NCBI RefSeq assembly: GCF_905171775.1
Contig: NC_053489.1
Span: 597,040,581 to 597,104,580, forward strand
Direction: 5' to 3'
Length of the DNA: 64,000 bases
DNA from: Rana temporaria
Taxonomy: Eukaryota; Chordata; Amphibia; Anura; Ranidae
The notes beneath the pieces were generated by a model, which was not told the origin of the DNA, made no database searches, and worked only from the letters and a program-made list of their open reading frames with translations. Positions 11,166-21,968 of this stretch are shown here, one piece after another. Every line of letters begins with the position of its first letter. Positions within the stretch are counted from its first letter, which is position 1. The translations under genes and the position numbers were made by a program.

Positions 11166-11900
11166 GCACCGCTCCCTTATAACCTATCAATGCATGCCCA
11201 CCTCCCATTGATGTGAGTTTTATAAGTTGAAAAATTGAAGAAATTTTTTTTTTTTTTTTTTATGCATTGTTTGTCAATGTCTCTTGATGCTTGTGTTAAC
11301 TGACACTTTACATAGACATACTTCTTGCAGTTATTCTATCCTGTTCTTGATAGCGGAACAAGTTGTAATATTAGGTACTTCTAGTAGCAGGTTAATTAGG
11401 AGCACACCCCTATTGGTAATAGCAGACCGCCAAATATGTGAGGTTTTATGTACTATTTGGCGGGGATCATTTGAGATGTATAGTCCCCTCTCACCCCACT
11501 ATGAACATATAAATAAAGTGGCATACCGCCGATCATGTGATGTTTTGTATACATGTCTACAGGGATAGTCTGGGATATAAAGTTGCCTCTTTCCCCACTA
11601 TATACATATGCGTGCGCATGGTCTGAAGGTGTATACATATGCAAAATACCATACCACCAAATTTGTGGTGTTTTAAATATGTTTTTACAGGGATAGTTTA
11701 AGATATAAAATACCCTCTTACTACACCATATACATGTACATGCGCATGGTCTAGCAGTGTATATGTGCTTTTTCATAAGTGTGATTTTAATTAATTTCAT
11801 TGGTACATAAGCTTTTATACTTAGCTGAAATGCCTACTATATCCACTTGTATGTCATAGACATTTTTGTATGTATATAGGGTGGCTGCCATATACTCTGT

Positions 11901-12618
11901 GGCCCAGATTCAAGAACCATAGTTGCGCGGCACAAGTGCTTACTTGCTCCGGTGTAACGAGTGCTCCTGATTCAGGAACCTCGTTACACCGAATGCAGCC
12001 TAGGATGTGACAAACATAAGCCTCCTTATGCCTTCACATCCCAGGCTGCATTCTTGCGTTGGCCGCTAGGGGGCGCGGCCTTTGTGATCGGCGTGTAGTA
12101 TGCAAATTGCATACTACCACCGATTCACAAAAGTTGCGCGGGCCCTGCGTACGCAAGGTACGGAGTTTCCGTACGGCGCCTTTAGCATAAGGTTGCTCCT
12201 GCTAATAGCAGGCGCAGCCAATGCTAAAGTATAGCTGCGCCTCCCGCTCGCGACATTCAAATTTCACGTCGTTTACGTAAGTGAACCGTGAATGGCGCTG
12301 GACGCCATTCACGTTCACTTACAAGCAAATGACGTCCTTGCGACGTCATTTGCCGCAATGCACGTTGGGAAAGTTTCCCGACGGAGCATGCGCTGTTCGC
12401 TCGGCGCGGGAGCGCGCCTAATTTAAATGATTCCCGCCCCCGGCGGGATCATTTACATTAGGCAGCCTTGCGCCCGGCTGCTTAGCATATTGCCCGCGCA
12501 ATTTACGGAGCAACTGCTCCGTGAATCGCGGGCAAAGCGCAATATTTGCGTGGGCGCAGAGAAAAAAATTTGCTCTTTGCCCACGCAAATATTGCGCGAT
12601 TCTACTTGAATCTGGGCC
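11901..12618. mobile_element. MITE, GGCCCAGATTCAAG ends
   Basis: The inverted ends are GGCCCAGATTCAAG and CTTGAATCTGGGCC. The interior has GC-rich palindromes (for example GCGCAATATTTGCGTGGGC and its mirror at 12535-12600) and ACGT-rich phrases as in 2012-2746. The flanks TGT and TCT differ by one base, so the duplication is uncertain. No coding sequence. It sits inside the PLE. Confidence 0.75.
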
Positions 12619-12649
12619 TCTGAGTTTTGATAGTGGGTGAAAGGAGATT

Positions 12650-13196
12650 TTAATCTAAGAATGGTTGCATATTAAGTTCCACATTCATTCCTAGTGGTGC
12701 GAGAGATTTTAAGGTGTAAATCCACCATTTTTCTTTTTGGAGCAAAATTTTGTCAAAATCACCCCTTCTAGCTGGCAACTTCAGACAGTAGATGCCCTTA
12801 ACCCGCATTCCGTCTGGTTTGCCTTGATGATATTGGGAAAAGTGCTTTGCTACTGGGCTTTCTTGGCTCTTCTCGGGGTCTCTTTCTTTCTCTTTTCTTA
12901 TGTCTCTAAGGTGCTCACCAATCCTAATCTTCAGCTGTCTTTTGGTTTTGCCGATATATATTTTTGGACAGGGACAGGTTAGCATGTAAATTACTTTTTC
13001 TGTGGAGCAGGTCCCTAATCTCATACTCTTTCTCCCCAATGGCATCGCTGAATACCCTAGTCTTGTCACCATATGGACAGATTTGACATTTTGTGCAAGG
13101 GAACATTCCCTTGCTACGAGGGTATTCAGAAAGCCAGGATGTGTTTTTCTGCCTGGTTTGGCTATGGTGGTGACCTCCTGTAGGGAGGAGCGACAA
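12650..13196 (-). pseudogene. PLE GIY-YIG endonuclease region, frameshifted
   Basis: This is the C-terminal part of a PLE protein. The endonuclease domain nicks target DNA so that the RT can prime. Two overlapping minus-strand frames carry it. Frame 12924-13196 has a Cys pair followed by CPYGDK, typical of the cysteine-rich linker before the nuclease. Frame 12650-13072 has VIYMLTCPCPKIYIGKTKRQ, where IYM and YIG are the GIY-YIG signature, then RIGEHLRDI, the spacer VAKHFSQYH, and the C-terminal RRGDFDKILLQKEKWWIYTL. A frameshift near 13000 separates the two. Nothing of the RT remains in this copy. The match to the PLE pattern is by motif order and I regard it as secure. Confidence 0.88.
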
Positions 13197-13259
13197 TTAT
13201 ATAGAAATTCAGGATTGGTGATTTATATTTTCGGTACGGGTATGCTAAACTTTTGGTAT

Positions 13260-13358
13260 GAAGAATTACAGCAACTTGGGAGCAAAAATGAAAACAGCAC
13301 TGCATTAAGGTAAAGGAAGCTATGAAGATAAAAAAAAAATCCTTTACAAACCCTTTAA
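13260..13358. repeat. Split repeat, segment 3 of 3
   Basis: Begins with the right copy of GAAGAATTACAGCA and continues the pattern of 52314-52581 to the TTTACAAACCCTTTAA end. About 35 bp present in the uninterrupted copy (around GAACAATGAGGAC) are shortened here. Confidence 0.88.
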
Positions 13359-13620
13359 CTCTCGATTATTGCAACAAGCAGATACTAAATCAGAGTTAGA
13401 AGGTCATCTGACAGAGTTTTATGAGAGCAATGCTACTTCAGTGAATGATCCTTTTACATTGTGGAACACTTATAAGGTATATATAAGAGTTTGTTTTTTT
13501 TTTTTTATAAAATTGGAAGCTAGGGCGAGGAGGCAGCAGCAGCAACTAATAAATGACCTTATAGAAGAAATCAACATCATAGACACACAAGCCTGATGGC
13601 TTCACAGAGGAGTACTGTAA

Positions 13621-14132
13621 GGCCTCGTACACACAACTGAGAAACTCGTCGTAAAAGAAACATTGTTTTCCTCGATGAGTTCTTTGTCAGGCTTGTCGAG
13701 AATCTTGACAAGCTTTCTTTGCGTACACACTGTCAAGACAAAATCTCGTCGTTCTCAAACGCGGTGACGTACAACACGTACGACGGCACTATAAGGGGGA
13801 AGTTTGATTCCACTGGCGCCACCCTTGGGGCTGCTTTTACTAATCTCATGTTACTGCGTGTTAAGTAAAAGTTTGGTGAGAGACGATTCACGCTTTTCAG
13901 TCTGTTACAGCGTGACGAATGTGCTATCTCCATTACGAACGCTACTTTTACTGAAGGTGCGCTCCCGTCTCATACTTTATTCTGAGCATGCGCGGGTTTC
14001 TAAGCATACACACAAACGTGCTTCTCATCCTAAACCAGCCCAATGAGAAACACGACGAGGAAACTGAGACTACCAACGACACGACAGCTCTGCCACAAAG
14101 TTGTCGAGGAAAACGGTTGTGTGTACGAGGCC
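13621..14132. mobile_element. MITE, GGCCTCGTACACACAAC ends
   Basis: The inverted ends are GGCCTCGTACACACAAC and GTTGTGTGTACGAGGCC (17 bp), flanked by TAA on the left and TTA on the right. The interior has ACGACGAG-type phrases and reads TTGTCGAGG in mirrored positions. It interrupts LINE copy V. No protein. Confidence 0.82.
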
Positions 14133-14323
14133 TTAGGCATTCAAACACATTCTAACTCCATATATGACTAATATCTACAAGCAGCGGCTTCCTCCTCACC
14201 CTTTCCATCTGAGATGCTCAGAGCTCTGATAATAACAATACCCAAGCCAGGGAAGGAACCCACTACACCCCAAAACTTCAGACCTATTTTCCTTCTGAAT
14301 AACGACCTTAAAATGTATGTTAA

Positions 14324-15317
14324 CCACTTGCCGACCGCCGCATGTATATGTACGTCCACAGAATGGCACGTACAGGCACATGGGCGTACATGTACGTCCC
14401 TGCCTTTCCGTGGGTCGGGGGTCCGATCGGGAACCCCCCGCTACATGCGGCGGTCGGATACCTGCGGGGAGCGATCCGGGACGATGGCGCGGCTATTCGT
14501 TTATGGCGGCTCCGTCGCGATCGCTCCCCAAAGCTGAAGAACGGGGAGAGCCGTATGTAAACACGGCTTCCCCGTGCTTCACTGTGGCGGCTGCATCGAT
14601 CGAGTGATCCCTTTTATAGGGAGACTCGATCGATGACATCAGTCCTACAGCCACACCCCCCTACAGTTGTAAACACACACTAGGTGAACCCTAACTCCTA
14701 CAGCGCCCCCTGTGGTTAACTCCCAAACTGCAACTGTCATTTTCACAATAAAGAATGCAATTTAAATGCATTTTTTGCTGTGCAAATTACAATGGTCCCA
14801 AAAATGTGTCAAAATTGTCTGAAGTGTCCGCCATAATGTCGCAGTCATGAAAAAAATCGCTGATCGCCGCCATTAGTAGTAAAAAAAAAAAAAAATTATA
14901 AAAATGCAATAAAACTATCCCCTATTTTGTAAACGTTATAAATTTTGCGCAAACCAATCGATAAACGCTTATTGCGATTTTTTTTACCAAAAATAGGTAG
15001 AAGAATAAGTTTCGGCCTAAACTGAGGAAAAAAAATGTATATATGTTTTTGGGGGATATTTATTACAGCAAAAAGTAAAAAATATTGATTTTTTTTCAAA
15101 ATTGTCGCTCTATTTTTGTTTATAGCGCAAAAAATAAAAACCGCAGAGGTGATCAAATACCACCAAAAGAAAGCTCTATTTGTGGGGAAAAAAGGACGCC
15201 AATTTTGTTTGGGAGCCATGTCGCACGACCGCGCAATTGTCTGTTAAAGCGACGCAGTGCCGAATCGCAAAACCTGGCCTGGGCATTTAGCAACAAAATG
15301 GTCCGGGGCTTAAGTGG
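14324..15317. mobile_element. piggyBac-type MITE with TTAA target
   Basis: A 994-bp element with ends CCACTTGCCGACC and CTTAAGTGG, flanked by TTAA at 14320-14323 and 15318-15321. Deleting the element and one TTAA restores the LINE reading frame exactly, which is the piggyBac signature. The interior contains the phrases TGTCCGCCATAATGTCGCAG and TTTTGGGGGATATTTATTA, shared with 18715-19272. No transposase frame. Fragments of the same family occur at 15940-16080, 21864-21968 and 53753-53840. Confidence 0.88.
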
Positions 15318-15890
15318 TTAAACTAATTCCCCAACGCCTGCTTGATATTTTACCTCTCCTAATCTACCTGGATCAATCGGGTTTGACTAATGGCCAGCAA
15401 ACCACGGTTGCTACTCACCACTTAATTAAAATAATACACCTAGCAAGGGAGCAACTAACGCTTCCTCTGCTCCTAGCACTGGATGCCGAGAACGCATGAG
15501 ATAGAATCCACAGGAATTACCTAGCACAAGTATTGTCCGCTTTTGGCTTTTCCGGTCCAATATTATTATCCATTATGGCTTTATACACAAACCATTCTGC
15601 CGAAGTATACTCCTCAGGGATGTTATCTCCCCCATTTTCAATTTCCAATTGAACTTGACAGGGCTGCCCCCTGTCGCAGTTGATATTTAATTTATTAATG
15701 TAACCATTGGCATCATATATCCGCTCTCACCTGCAAATATCTGGATTCCAAATTTAAAATACTGAACGTGTCATTAGCTTATTCATGGATGACATAATAC
15801 AGATGCTAACAGATGTGTAAACTTCCCTGGCTTCAGTACACTCAGCCCTATCAATATTCAAACATATATGCTACCACAAAGTAAATTAAT

Positions 15891-16116
15891 TTATCTTAAG
15901 TTTGGTTTTTCTGTTCCCAGTGATCTGGAACAGTGATCTCTGTCATGTCCCTTGCAGCCCATCCCCCTACAGTTAGAACACGCTTAGGGAACACAGTAAA
16001 CACATTTATCGCCCCCAGTGTTAACCCCTTCCCTGTCAGAGTTATTTATACATTGATCAATCATTTATAAAGCACTGATCAATGTAATAATGTCACTGGT
16101 CACTAAAAAGTGTAAT
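15891..16116. repeat. Fragment of the TTAA MITE family
   Basis: CCCCCTACAGTTAGAACACGCT followed by GTGTTAACCCCTTCCCTGTCAGAG resembles the CCCTACAGTT...TTAACCCCTTCACTGCC region of that family (compare 14650-14730 and 18711-18730). No ends or duplication can be fixed. Confidence 0.5.
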
Positions 16117-16241
16117 TTGGGGGGGGCATGGCTATCCGGCGGGGAGTATGGATGCTCACTAACACAGCTCCTCTCTGCCACGGGCCAATAGGGGGATATA
16201 CAGCAGCTAGAAGCCTTGTTTTACAGCACCAATAGAACATC

Positions 16242-17269
16242 TTGGAGCGGGGACACACCAGGATGCCTTCCCGCAACAGAAAGGAGGGCACACAGCTGGA
16301 TAAACTACCCTATTACTTCTTGCTACAGCACCGGTACACTGACCAAGATGGCAGGGGTAAGCTGAGAGAGCACACACACAGTTCTCATACTCAGAGCAGT
16401 GCGGCCTCACAACCAAATTCAGAACACCACTATGGCAGCCTGGGGAAGGGACAAACTTCTACACCTCCATCAGTGTCCTCCAGCCAGCCCAAAATCAGTC
16501 AAAATATGGACAGCCCAACAGAAGAAAGCCTGGGGTTAAGCCTGGAGTCATCTCTAGATGATACCAGGGAATTACAGGACTAGATCACTGGCTTCCCCAC
16601 TGCTAATATGCCAGTAATGGACACAATGCTCGAGGACATGCTAGTGTCACTGAGATCCACATTTCATGCAGATATCCTTGCCCTGAACAATTTAAAACTG
16701 AAATATCCACAGTTAACGAAAGGGTTTTGCATGTGGAGGAAAAAATGGGTGAATTTTCTTCTACCTTCAATGAACTGGTGGATGTCCACAACAACAGGGA
16801 TGATGAAATGATGCAAATTAAAACTAAGTTAGCAGATTTAGAAGACAGGTACAGGAGGAATAACATTAAAATCAGAGAAATCTCTGAGACAGTAAAGCCC
16901 CCTGACCTGAAAAAGTACTTTACTGATGTCATAACGGCAGTCCTCCCTTATACACCCCTGGAAGATCTTCTAATAGACAGGATCCACAGGCTACGCAAAC
17001 CTAAGCACATTGCATCCCATCTACCCAGAGACACTATTGTCCGGATCCACTTTTACCACACAAAAGACAATTTTATGGCTGCAGTCAGGCACCGTGACTC
17101 ATTACCGTCTGACCTGCAAGACCTGTCCTTCTTCGTGGGCTTGTCATCATTCACTATGCAGTTGCACAGGCAATTGGTCACCATAACAAAGCCCATAGAC
17201 AACCACTATATAGCCTACCACTGGCTATATGCGACAAAGCTACTAGTAACAAGGGCAACAACCATGTGA
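16242..17269 (+). pseudogene. LINE V2 ORF1 remnant
   Basis: L1-type ORF1 proteins coat the element RNA with a coiled coil, an RRM and a C-terminal domain. Frames at 16242-16580, 16608-16811 and 16727-17269 give successive parts. The first is a low-complexity Ser/Gln/Thr-rich N-terminus. Next comes a heptad-like stretch (MGEFSSTFNELVDVHNN, then KTKLADLEDRYRRNN) typical of the coiled coil and the RRM entrance. Last is IDRIHRLRKPKH..PRDTIVRIHFY, the conserved RRM/C-terminal core. At least two frameshifts separate the parts and the C-terminal end is lost. The call rests on the LEDRYRRNN and DR(I/V)HR signatures shared with the ORF1s at 56000 and 38200. Confidence 0.82.
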
Positions 17270-17756
17270 TCACGAATGTGAAAGAAGGCATCCACCTTCT
17301 ACGAGAATGGCAAATTATTGCCCCCGGATCTAGGGATGGTAAAAATACCAGTCCACCTGTGTCTACAAGTGAAAACTCTGACAATGAAACAGGCTGATCA
17401 TCTTACATGCACCATTCACACATGTTCAATCCCTGTTGGCCCAGGAGATTGCCACATTACTCACAGTTAACCCCTCAAGTTGAGTGGTTGTTCTGCCGCA
17501 CAGATTCTCCATAGAATCACAAGTTATTTTCTATTGCTCTTATTGTTTTGCTTCCTTTGACTTTTACTAACTGTTTTCCTAGAAGGTTTCTCCAACGGAT
17601 CATTCATCTTTGCCTCGTCACGGAAGGATCCCTTTCATTCTCCAGCAGCCATCCACATACTGGGTGCGTGCCCACAACCACCCAGGAACAGGTAAATCCA
17701 CATAACACCAGCAACTCCCCTCTCATACATTAGACTGAGATCACCAATATTACAAC

Positions 17757-18519
17757 ATGCCACTCAAAATCTCTTTGTTTAACATTAAATGCCTGAATAG
17801 TCCTTACAAATGGCAGACGGCATGGAAAGAGGCAAATAGACTCCATAGTGATGTAATATGTTTCCAAGAGACCCACTTTGTCTCTCAAAATCCTCCTTTT
17901 TTCCAACATCATAAATACCCACATATCTTTCAGGCTAATGGCTCTTCCAAAAAAAGAGGAGTGGCAATTGCCATCAAGGACTCTGTCTAATTTAAAAAGT
18001 AGACGATTTTCCTGGATGATGCAGGCAGATACATAATCATTGTATGTGAACTCAACAACTCCAAATACACATTGGTTAATGTGTACCTTCCCAACACCAA
18101 ACTGACTTTTTTGAAAAAAAATCTGGAAAAAAATGTCTAACATGAGGCAGGGAAATGTCATTTTATGTAGAGACTTCAACACAGTTCCTGACAAAGACTT
18201 GGACCTGTCCAACCATACTAGGCTCCAACAGCACATAGCAACTCCGGTCTACTTCATCTGTTCTTCAGGCTTATATGATGTGTGGAGATGTCAGTACTCA
18301 TCAAAGAAGGACTTCACATTCTTCTATAACGTTCACCATACATATTCTTGTATAGACTTGTTTCTAACAGCCAAATTTATTTTACAACATGTTGTTAAAT
18401 CGGAAATACACTGTATTACGTGGTCAGATCACACACCAATCTCCATCAGTGTGGGGAATCATCGTGCAATATCGTGCAATATATTAAAACAATGGTCATA
18501 CTTACAAAATGAGTTGTAA
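17757..18519 (+). pseudogene. LINE V2 ORF2 endonuclease domain, broken
   Basis: The N-terminal apurinic-like endonuclease of ORF2, which nicks the target for target-primed reverse transcription. Visible catalytic landmarks are LFNIKCLNSP (N-box), CFQETHF (the metal-binding glutamate), CRDFN (normally GDFN) and WSDHTPI (the SDH box). A stop near 17989 and a second frame starting at 18133 divide it. The frame then enters inserted DNA at 18478. Replacement of the Gly of GDFN by Arg, together with the stops, shows the copy is dead. Confidence 0.85.
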
Positions 18520-18710
18520 ACAGCGCTTAACAGATGATATAACAGGTACTGTGCTGTCATCAAGTTCGGTGGTGATGCTGTGTACTTGTTGTTATATCAT
18601 CTGTTAAGCGCTGTTTACCACTCATTTTGTGAGTATGACCATTGTTTTAATATATTCAATAAATCCTTTTTAAACGGTAACACACTAGGTCGGTGCGCCC
18701 TCTTTTCTTT
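18478..18710 (+). mobile_element. PLE-like 3' end with 66-bp hairpin
   Basis: Arms 18478-18543 and 18591-18656 are inverted copies of 66 bp with about 2 mismatches and a 47-base loop. They are followed by ATTCAATAAATCC and GGTCGGTGCGCCC, which parallel the AATAAAGG...GGTGTGCGGCTGTCC terminus of the PLE at 46909-50030. I infer a small non-autonomous or truncated PLE-related insertion. No target duplication could be fixed. Confidence 0.55.
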
Positions 18711-18714
18711 CTAA

Positions 18715-19272
18715 CCCCTTCACTGCCATTGTCATTTTCACAGTAAACAGTGCATTTTTATAGAACTTTTCGCTGTGAAAATGACAACGGTTCCAAACAT
18801 GTGTCAAAAGTGTACGATGTGTCCGCCATAATGTCGCAGTCATGAAAAAAATCGATGCTCGCTGACATTACTAGTAAAAAAAAAATATTAAACTATCTCC
18901 TATTTTGTGAACGCTATTACTTTTGCGCAAACAATAAATTCTTATTGCGATTTTTTTACCAAAAATATGTAGAAGAATACGTATCGGCCTAAATTAAGGA
19001 AGAAAAATGATTTTTTATATATTTTTGGGGGATATTTATTATAGCAAAAAGTAAAAAATATTGATTTTTTTTCAAAATTGTCCCTCTATTTTTGTTTATA
19101 GCGCAAAAAAATTAAAACTGCAGAGGTGATCAAATACCACCAAAAAAATCTCTATTTGTGGGAAAAAAAGGGCGCCAATTTTGTTTGGGAGCCATGTCGC
19201 ACGACCGCGTAATTGTCGACGCAGAAAACTGACCAGGTCTTTTACCTGCATAATGGTCCGGGTCCTAAGTGG
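18715..19272. mobile_element. piggyBac-type MITE, shorter copy
   Basis: Runs from CCCCTTCACTGCC to CCTAAGTGG. The right flank is TTAA (19273-19276) and the left flank CTAA (18711-18714), one base off. It shares long interior phrases with 14324-15317, including TGTCCGCCATAATGTCGCAG and CGCACGACCGCG. No coding sequence. Confidence 0.82.
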
Positions 19273-21863
19273 TTAATAAACAAAATACAACACAAAAAAA
19301 CAAGGAATCACTGTTTACTACTAGACAGGAACTACAAACTCACCTGGTAGCCCAACATGACTATCAGATGCGTTCTTTGAAGGCCCAAACATATAAATGT
19401 GGAATCAAAGCAGTCAACAAAAAAAAAATTGCTAAACAAAAAATCCTGTACATTGTGAATCCCCCCCCCCAAAATAGCGATTATTACGAGGAGCTTTATA
19501 ACCTTAATAATGATCCTAATACCTATCAGCCTAATGAGGATAATATTACAAAATTCCTAGCCTCAGTGAACCGGCCTACATTATCTCAAACTGACCAGCA
19601 TTTTTTGAACCAACCCTTCATAGTACAGGAAATAGAAACAGCAATTAAAAAACTTCCCCACAAAAATCTCCAGGGCCTGATGGATATTCTTCTAAATATT
19701 ATCAACTGTTTAGCCACATATTAGCACCACACTTACACCGAATCATTGAAGCAGCAAAGGATACTGCGAGTTTCCCCCAAGAAAGGCTAACGGCCACTCA
19801 AATTACTTTACCTAAACCAGGCAAGGAACCCAGTCTACTGAAACATTTTAGACCAATCTCACTATTGAATGTGAAATTGTATGCTAAATTGATAGCACAT
19901 AGACTAATGACCCTGCTGCCTAAACTGATCAATTACGACCAAGTGGGATTTGTATTGGGCCGCCAAACCACAGATGTCACCAGAAGGATGGTAAATCTTC
20001 TCCACTTGATGGAGAGGAAAGGAGAGCCTTTTCTGCTTCTTACGTTAGTTGCAGAGAAGGCTTTTTGACGGAGTTCACTGGGGGTATCGCAGCAAAGTTT
20101 TGGAGAAATTTGGGTTGTCCGGCCCAATACAAAATGAGATTCTTCCATTGAACTCATCTCCCTCAGCATTTGTCTTTACGGAAGGAATGTTTTCTAAATC
20201 ATTCCGAATCACGAATGGGACCAGGCAAGGGTGTCCCCTGTCCCCTCAAATTTTTGCACTAATTTTTTTATGGAACCCCTTGCGGAAAAAATAAGATCAG
20301 ACCCGAACATTCAGGGCATTATAACCCACAAATTTCAGCATAAAATATCCTTGTTCGCAGATGATGATATTATATCTATTTCTAACCCAACCACATCATT
20401 ACCCGCAGCCCACGAAATATTGCAACTGTTCGACAGAGTGTCCTTTTACAAAGTTAATGCACAAAATCCAACATATTTAGGCATGTGCATTTCGTTTCGT
20501 TCCGAATCAAAATTTTTCGAATTCCGATCGAATTTCGTCCGCGGGTTTTCGATTCGGAATTCAAAATTTTTTATTTTTTTTTCGAATTCCGATCGAATTT
20601 CGTCCGCGGGTTTTCGATTCGGAATTCGAAAAAAAAAATATATATATTTTATTTTTTTTCGAATTCGGATCGAATTTCGAAATTATATTCGAAAAGAGAC
20701 TATTTGTTGTCGAATCCGGTCGAAATACTTTCGAATTCGACCGGATTTTTCGAAATTCGGTCGAAAATGAATGAATTCTGAAAAACGGTCGAAATATTTT
20801 CGAATTTGACCGGATTTTTCGAAATTCGGTCGAAAACTAACGAGTTCCGAAAACGAATTTAACACATGTAACATACCTAACTTAACGAAATTAATTAAAT
20901 AACGAATTAAAACGAAACAAAAACAAAATGAAATTTTCCCTTTTGCACATGCCTAAACATATTAGGGATAGCCATGGACACAAATACCGAAATATCACTG
21001 AAAAATAATCTCCCATACCCATGGACTAATAAATCCATCACTTACTTAGGAAAAAAATGAACATCTCCCTTATCGAGATTATATCATGCTAATTACTTAC
21101 CACTCAATAACTTTCAACAAGAACTTACTAGACTTCAAAAATATTTCTTATCCTGGTCAGGGAGACTGGCGACGTATAAAATGTTGCTACTACCAAAACT
21201 GATTTACTACTTCAGAGCATTGCCTATTCCTTTGCCTGCATCTTTCTTCACAACAATGCAGAAAAAACTATTGGGATTTGTATGGGCAGGGAGCATAGCT
21301 AGATGTTCTCCTCTCATACAGAACAGGCATAAATCTGTTGGGGATATGGGATTACCGGTACAGAAAGACAACTTTATAGCAGTGGTTATAGATCAACTCA
21401 AAACTTCCAGAAAACCATCATAAAACCCTGGTGTCAAAAAGAACATATGTGGTTGAACAACAAATCCCCACTCTCCCTTCTAATGGCCACCGCGTTTCCA
21501 AAAACAGGCGATTTAACAGATCACCCTACCATACAAGCTGCAGTCCAGGCTGCTCTAAGCCCAAACGGAACTGAGTTATACCCAACTACTAAGGTTCCCA
21601 TCCCTCTAGAGTGTCTCTGGTGGATGATTCCTAACCTAAGGTTGAATACATGGATAGGGAACGGCATTCTAAATTTAACAAATATAGTTAGGGAAAATAA
21701 AATACTGCCCTTTACAGCTATACAGCATAAATACCAAATTCCGGACACAGAATTCCTCACGTACACACAGATAGCCTCTTTTTATCAGAGCAACAAAACC
21801 ACCCATGTACCGATAAGGAAAAAGGTATGGACCTTTTTTTTCAGTCATGTAACCCCACATTGA
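19269..21863 (+). pseudogene. LINE V2 ORF2 reverse transcriptase remnant
   Basis: The RT half of ORF2. The order is: pre-RT linker (KESLFTTRQELQTHL); the LYNLNNDP..YQP region; FIVQEIETAIKKLP; a frameshift where PGPDG should follow; LPKPGKEPSLLKHFRPISLL; NYDQVGFVLGRQTTDV; LVAEKAF with a stop in place of the following Asp; PLAEKIRSDPNIQGI; then LFADDDI, the catalytic box. A hAT MITE interrupts after KVNAQNPTYLG. The frame resumes with the thumb-like region (LLLPKLIYYFRALPIPLP) and a C-terminal part to about 21863, short of the zinc-knuckle region. Part of the EN-RT linker is missing at the insertion boundary. Confidence 0.87.
20478..20955. mobile_element. hAT-type MITE (TAGGCATGTGCA ends)
   Basis: A 478-bp element with ends TAGGCATGTGCA and TGCACATGCCTA. 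It is flanked by the perfect 8-bp duplication AACATATT at 20470-20477 and 20956-20963. The interior is dominated by TTCGAATTC-type palindromic phrases, so the ORFs seen are artefacts. It is related by ends and composition to 5924-9444. It lies inside the V2 RT. Confidence 0.9.
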
Positions 21864-21968
21864 AAGGTATCACACGACTGCTCAATTTCAGTTAAAGCGA
21901 TGCAGTGCCATATTGCAAAAAATGGCCTGGTCAGGAAGTGGGTAAATCCTTCCCATCCTTGAGTGGTT
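21864..21968. repeat. Terminal fragment of the TTAA MITE family
   Basis: CACACGACTGCTCAATTTCAGTTAAAGCGATGCAGTGCC and the AGTGGTTAAG end match the last ~100 bp of 14324-15317. The rest of the element is absent. Confidence 0.65.

Larger units (their letters stand above)
9502..13259 (-). mobile_element. Penelope-like element, 5'-truncated
   Basis: A minus-strand PLE inserted in the split repeat. The 14-bp target duplication GAAGAATTACAGCA lies at 9488-9501 and 13260-13273. PLEs are retroelements with a telomerase-like reverse transcriptase and a C-terminal GIY-YIG endonuclease. Here only the region from just upstream of the endonuclease to the 3' end survives, the usual 5' truncation. The long 3' part holds two MITEs (10560-11048 and 11901-12618) and a CGAAAC-containing hairpin motif near 11118-11165 that resembles the hammerhead-ribozyme region known in PLEs. 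Confidence 0.82.
13357..15890 (+). pseudogene. L1/Tx1-type LINE ORF2 fragment (copy V)
   Basis: A plus-strand ORF2 remnant in three exon-like pieces separated by MITEs. Piece 13357-13620 covers the linker between endonuclease and RT (NSRLLQQADTKSELEGHL, then LWNTYKVYIR). Piece 14133-14323 has the RT finger motif IPKPGKEPTTPQNFRP. Piece 15318-15890 continues with YLDQSGLTNGQQT, then ALDAENA (normally LDAEKAFD, here followed by a stop), a broken QGCPLS, and a MDD catalytic box in place of F/YADD. The endonuclease and C-terminal parts are absent. Multiple stops make it a fossil. The TTAA-flanked MITE at 14324-15317 can be removed to restore DLKMYVKLIPQRL in frame. Confidence 0.87.
16117..21863 (+). 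mobile_element. L1/Tx1-type LINE copy V2, decayed
   Basis: A plus-strand non-LTR retrotransposon that keeps its likely 5' start, GGGGGGGCATGGC, equivalent to the GGGGCGTGGCC starts at 55371 and, in reverse, at 39507. The order is ORF1, ORF2 endonuclease, then RT. It is cut by a PLE-like hairpin and a TTAA MITE (18478-19272) and by a hAT-type MITE (20478-20955). It ends near 21863 without a visible poly(A), where a TTAA-family fragment begins. Confidence 0.85.
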
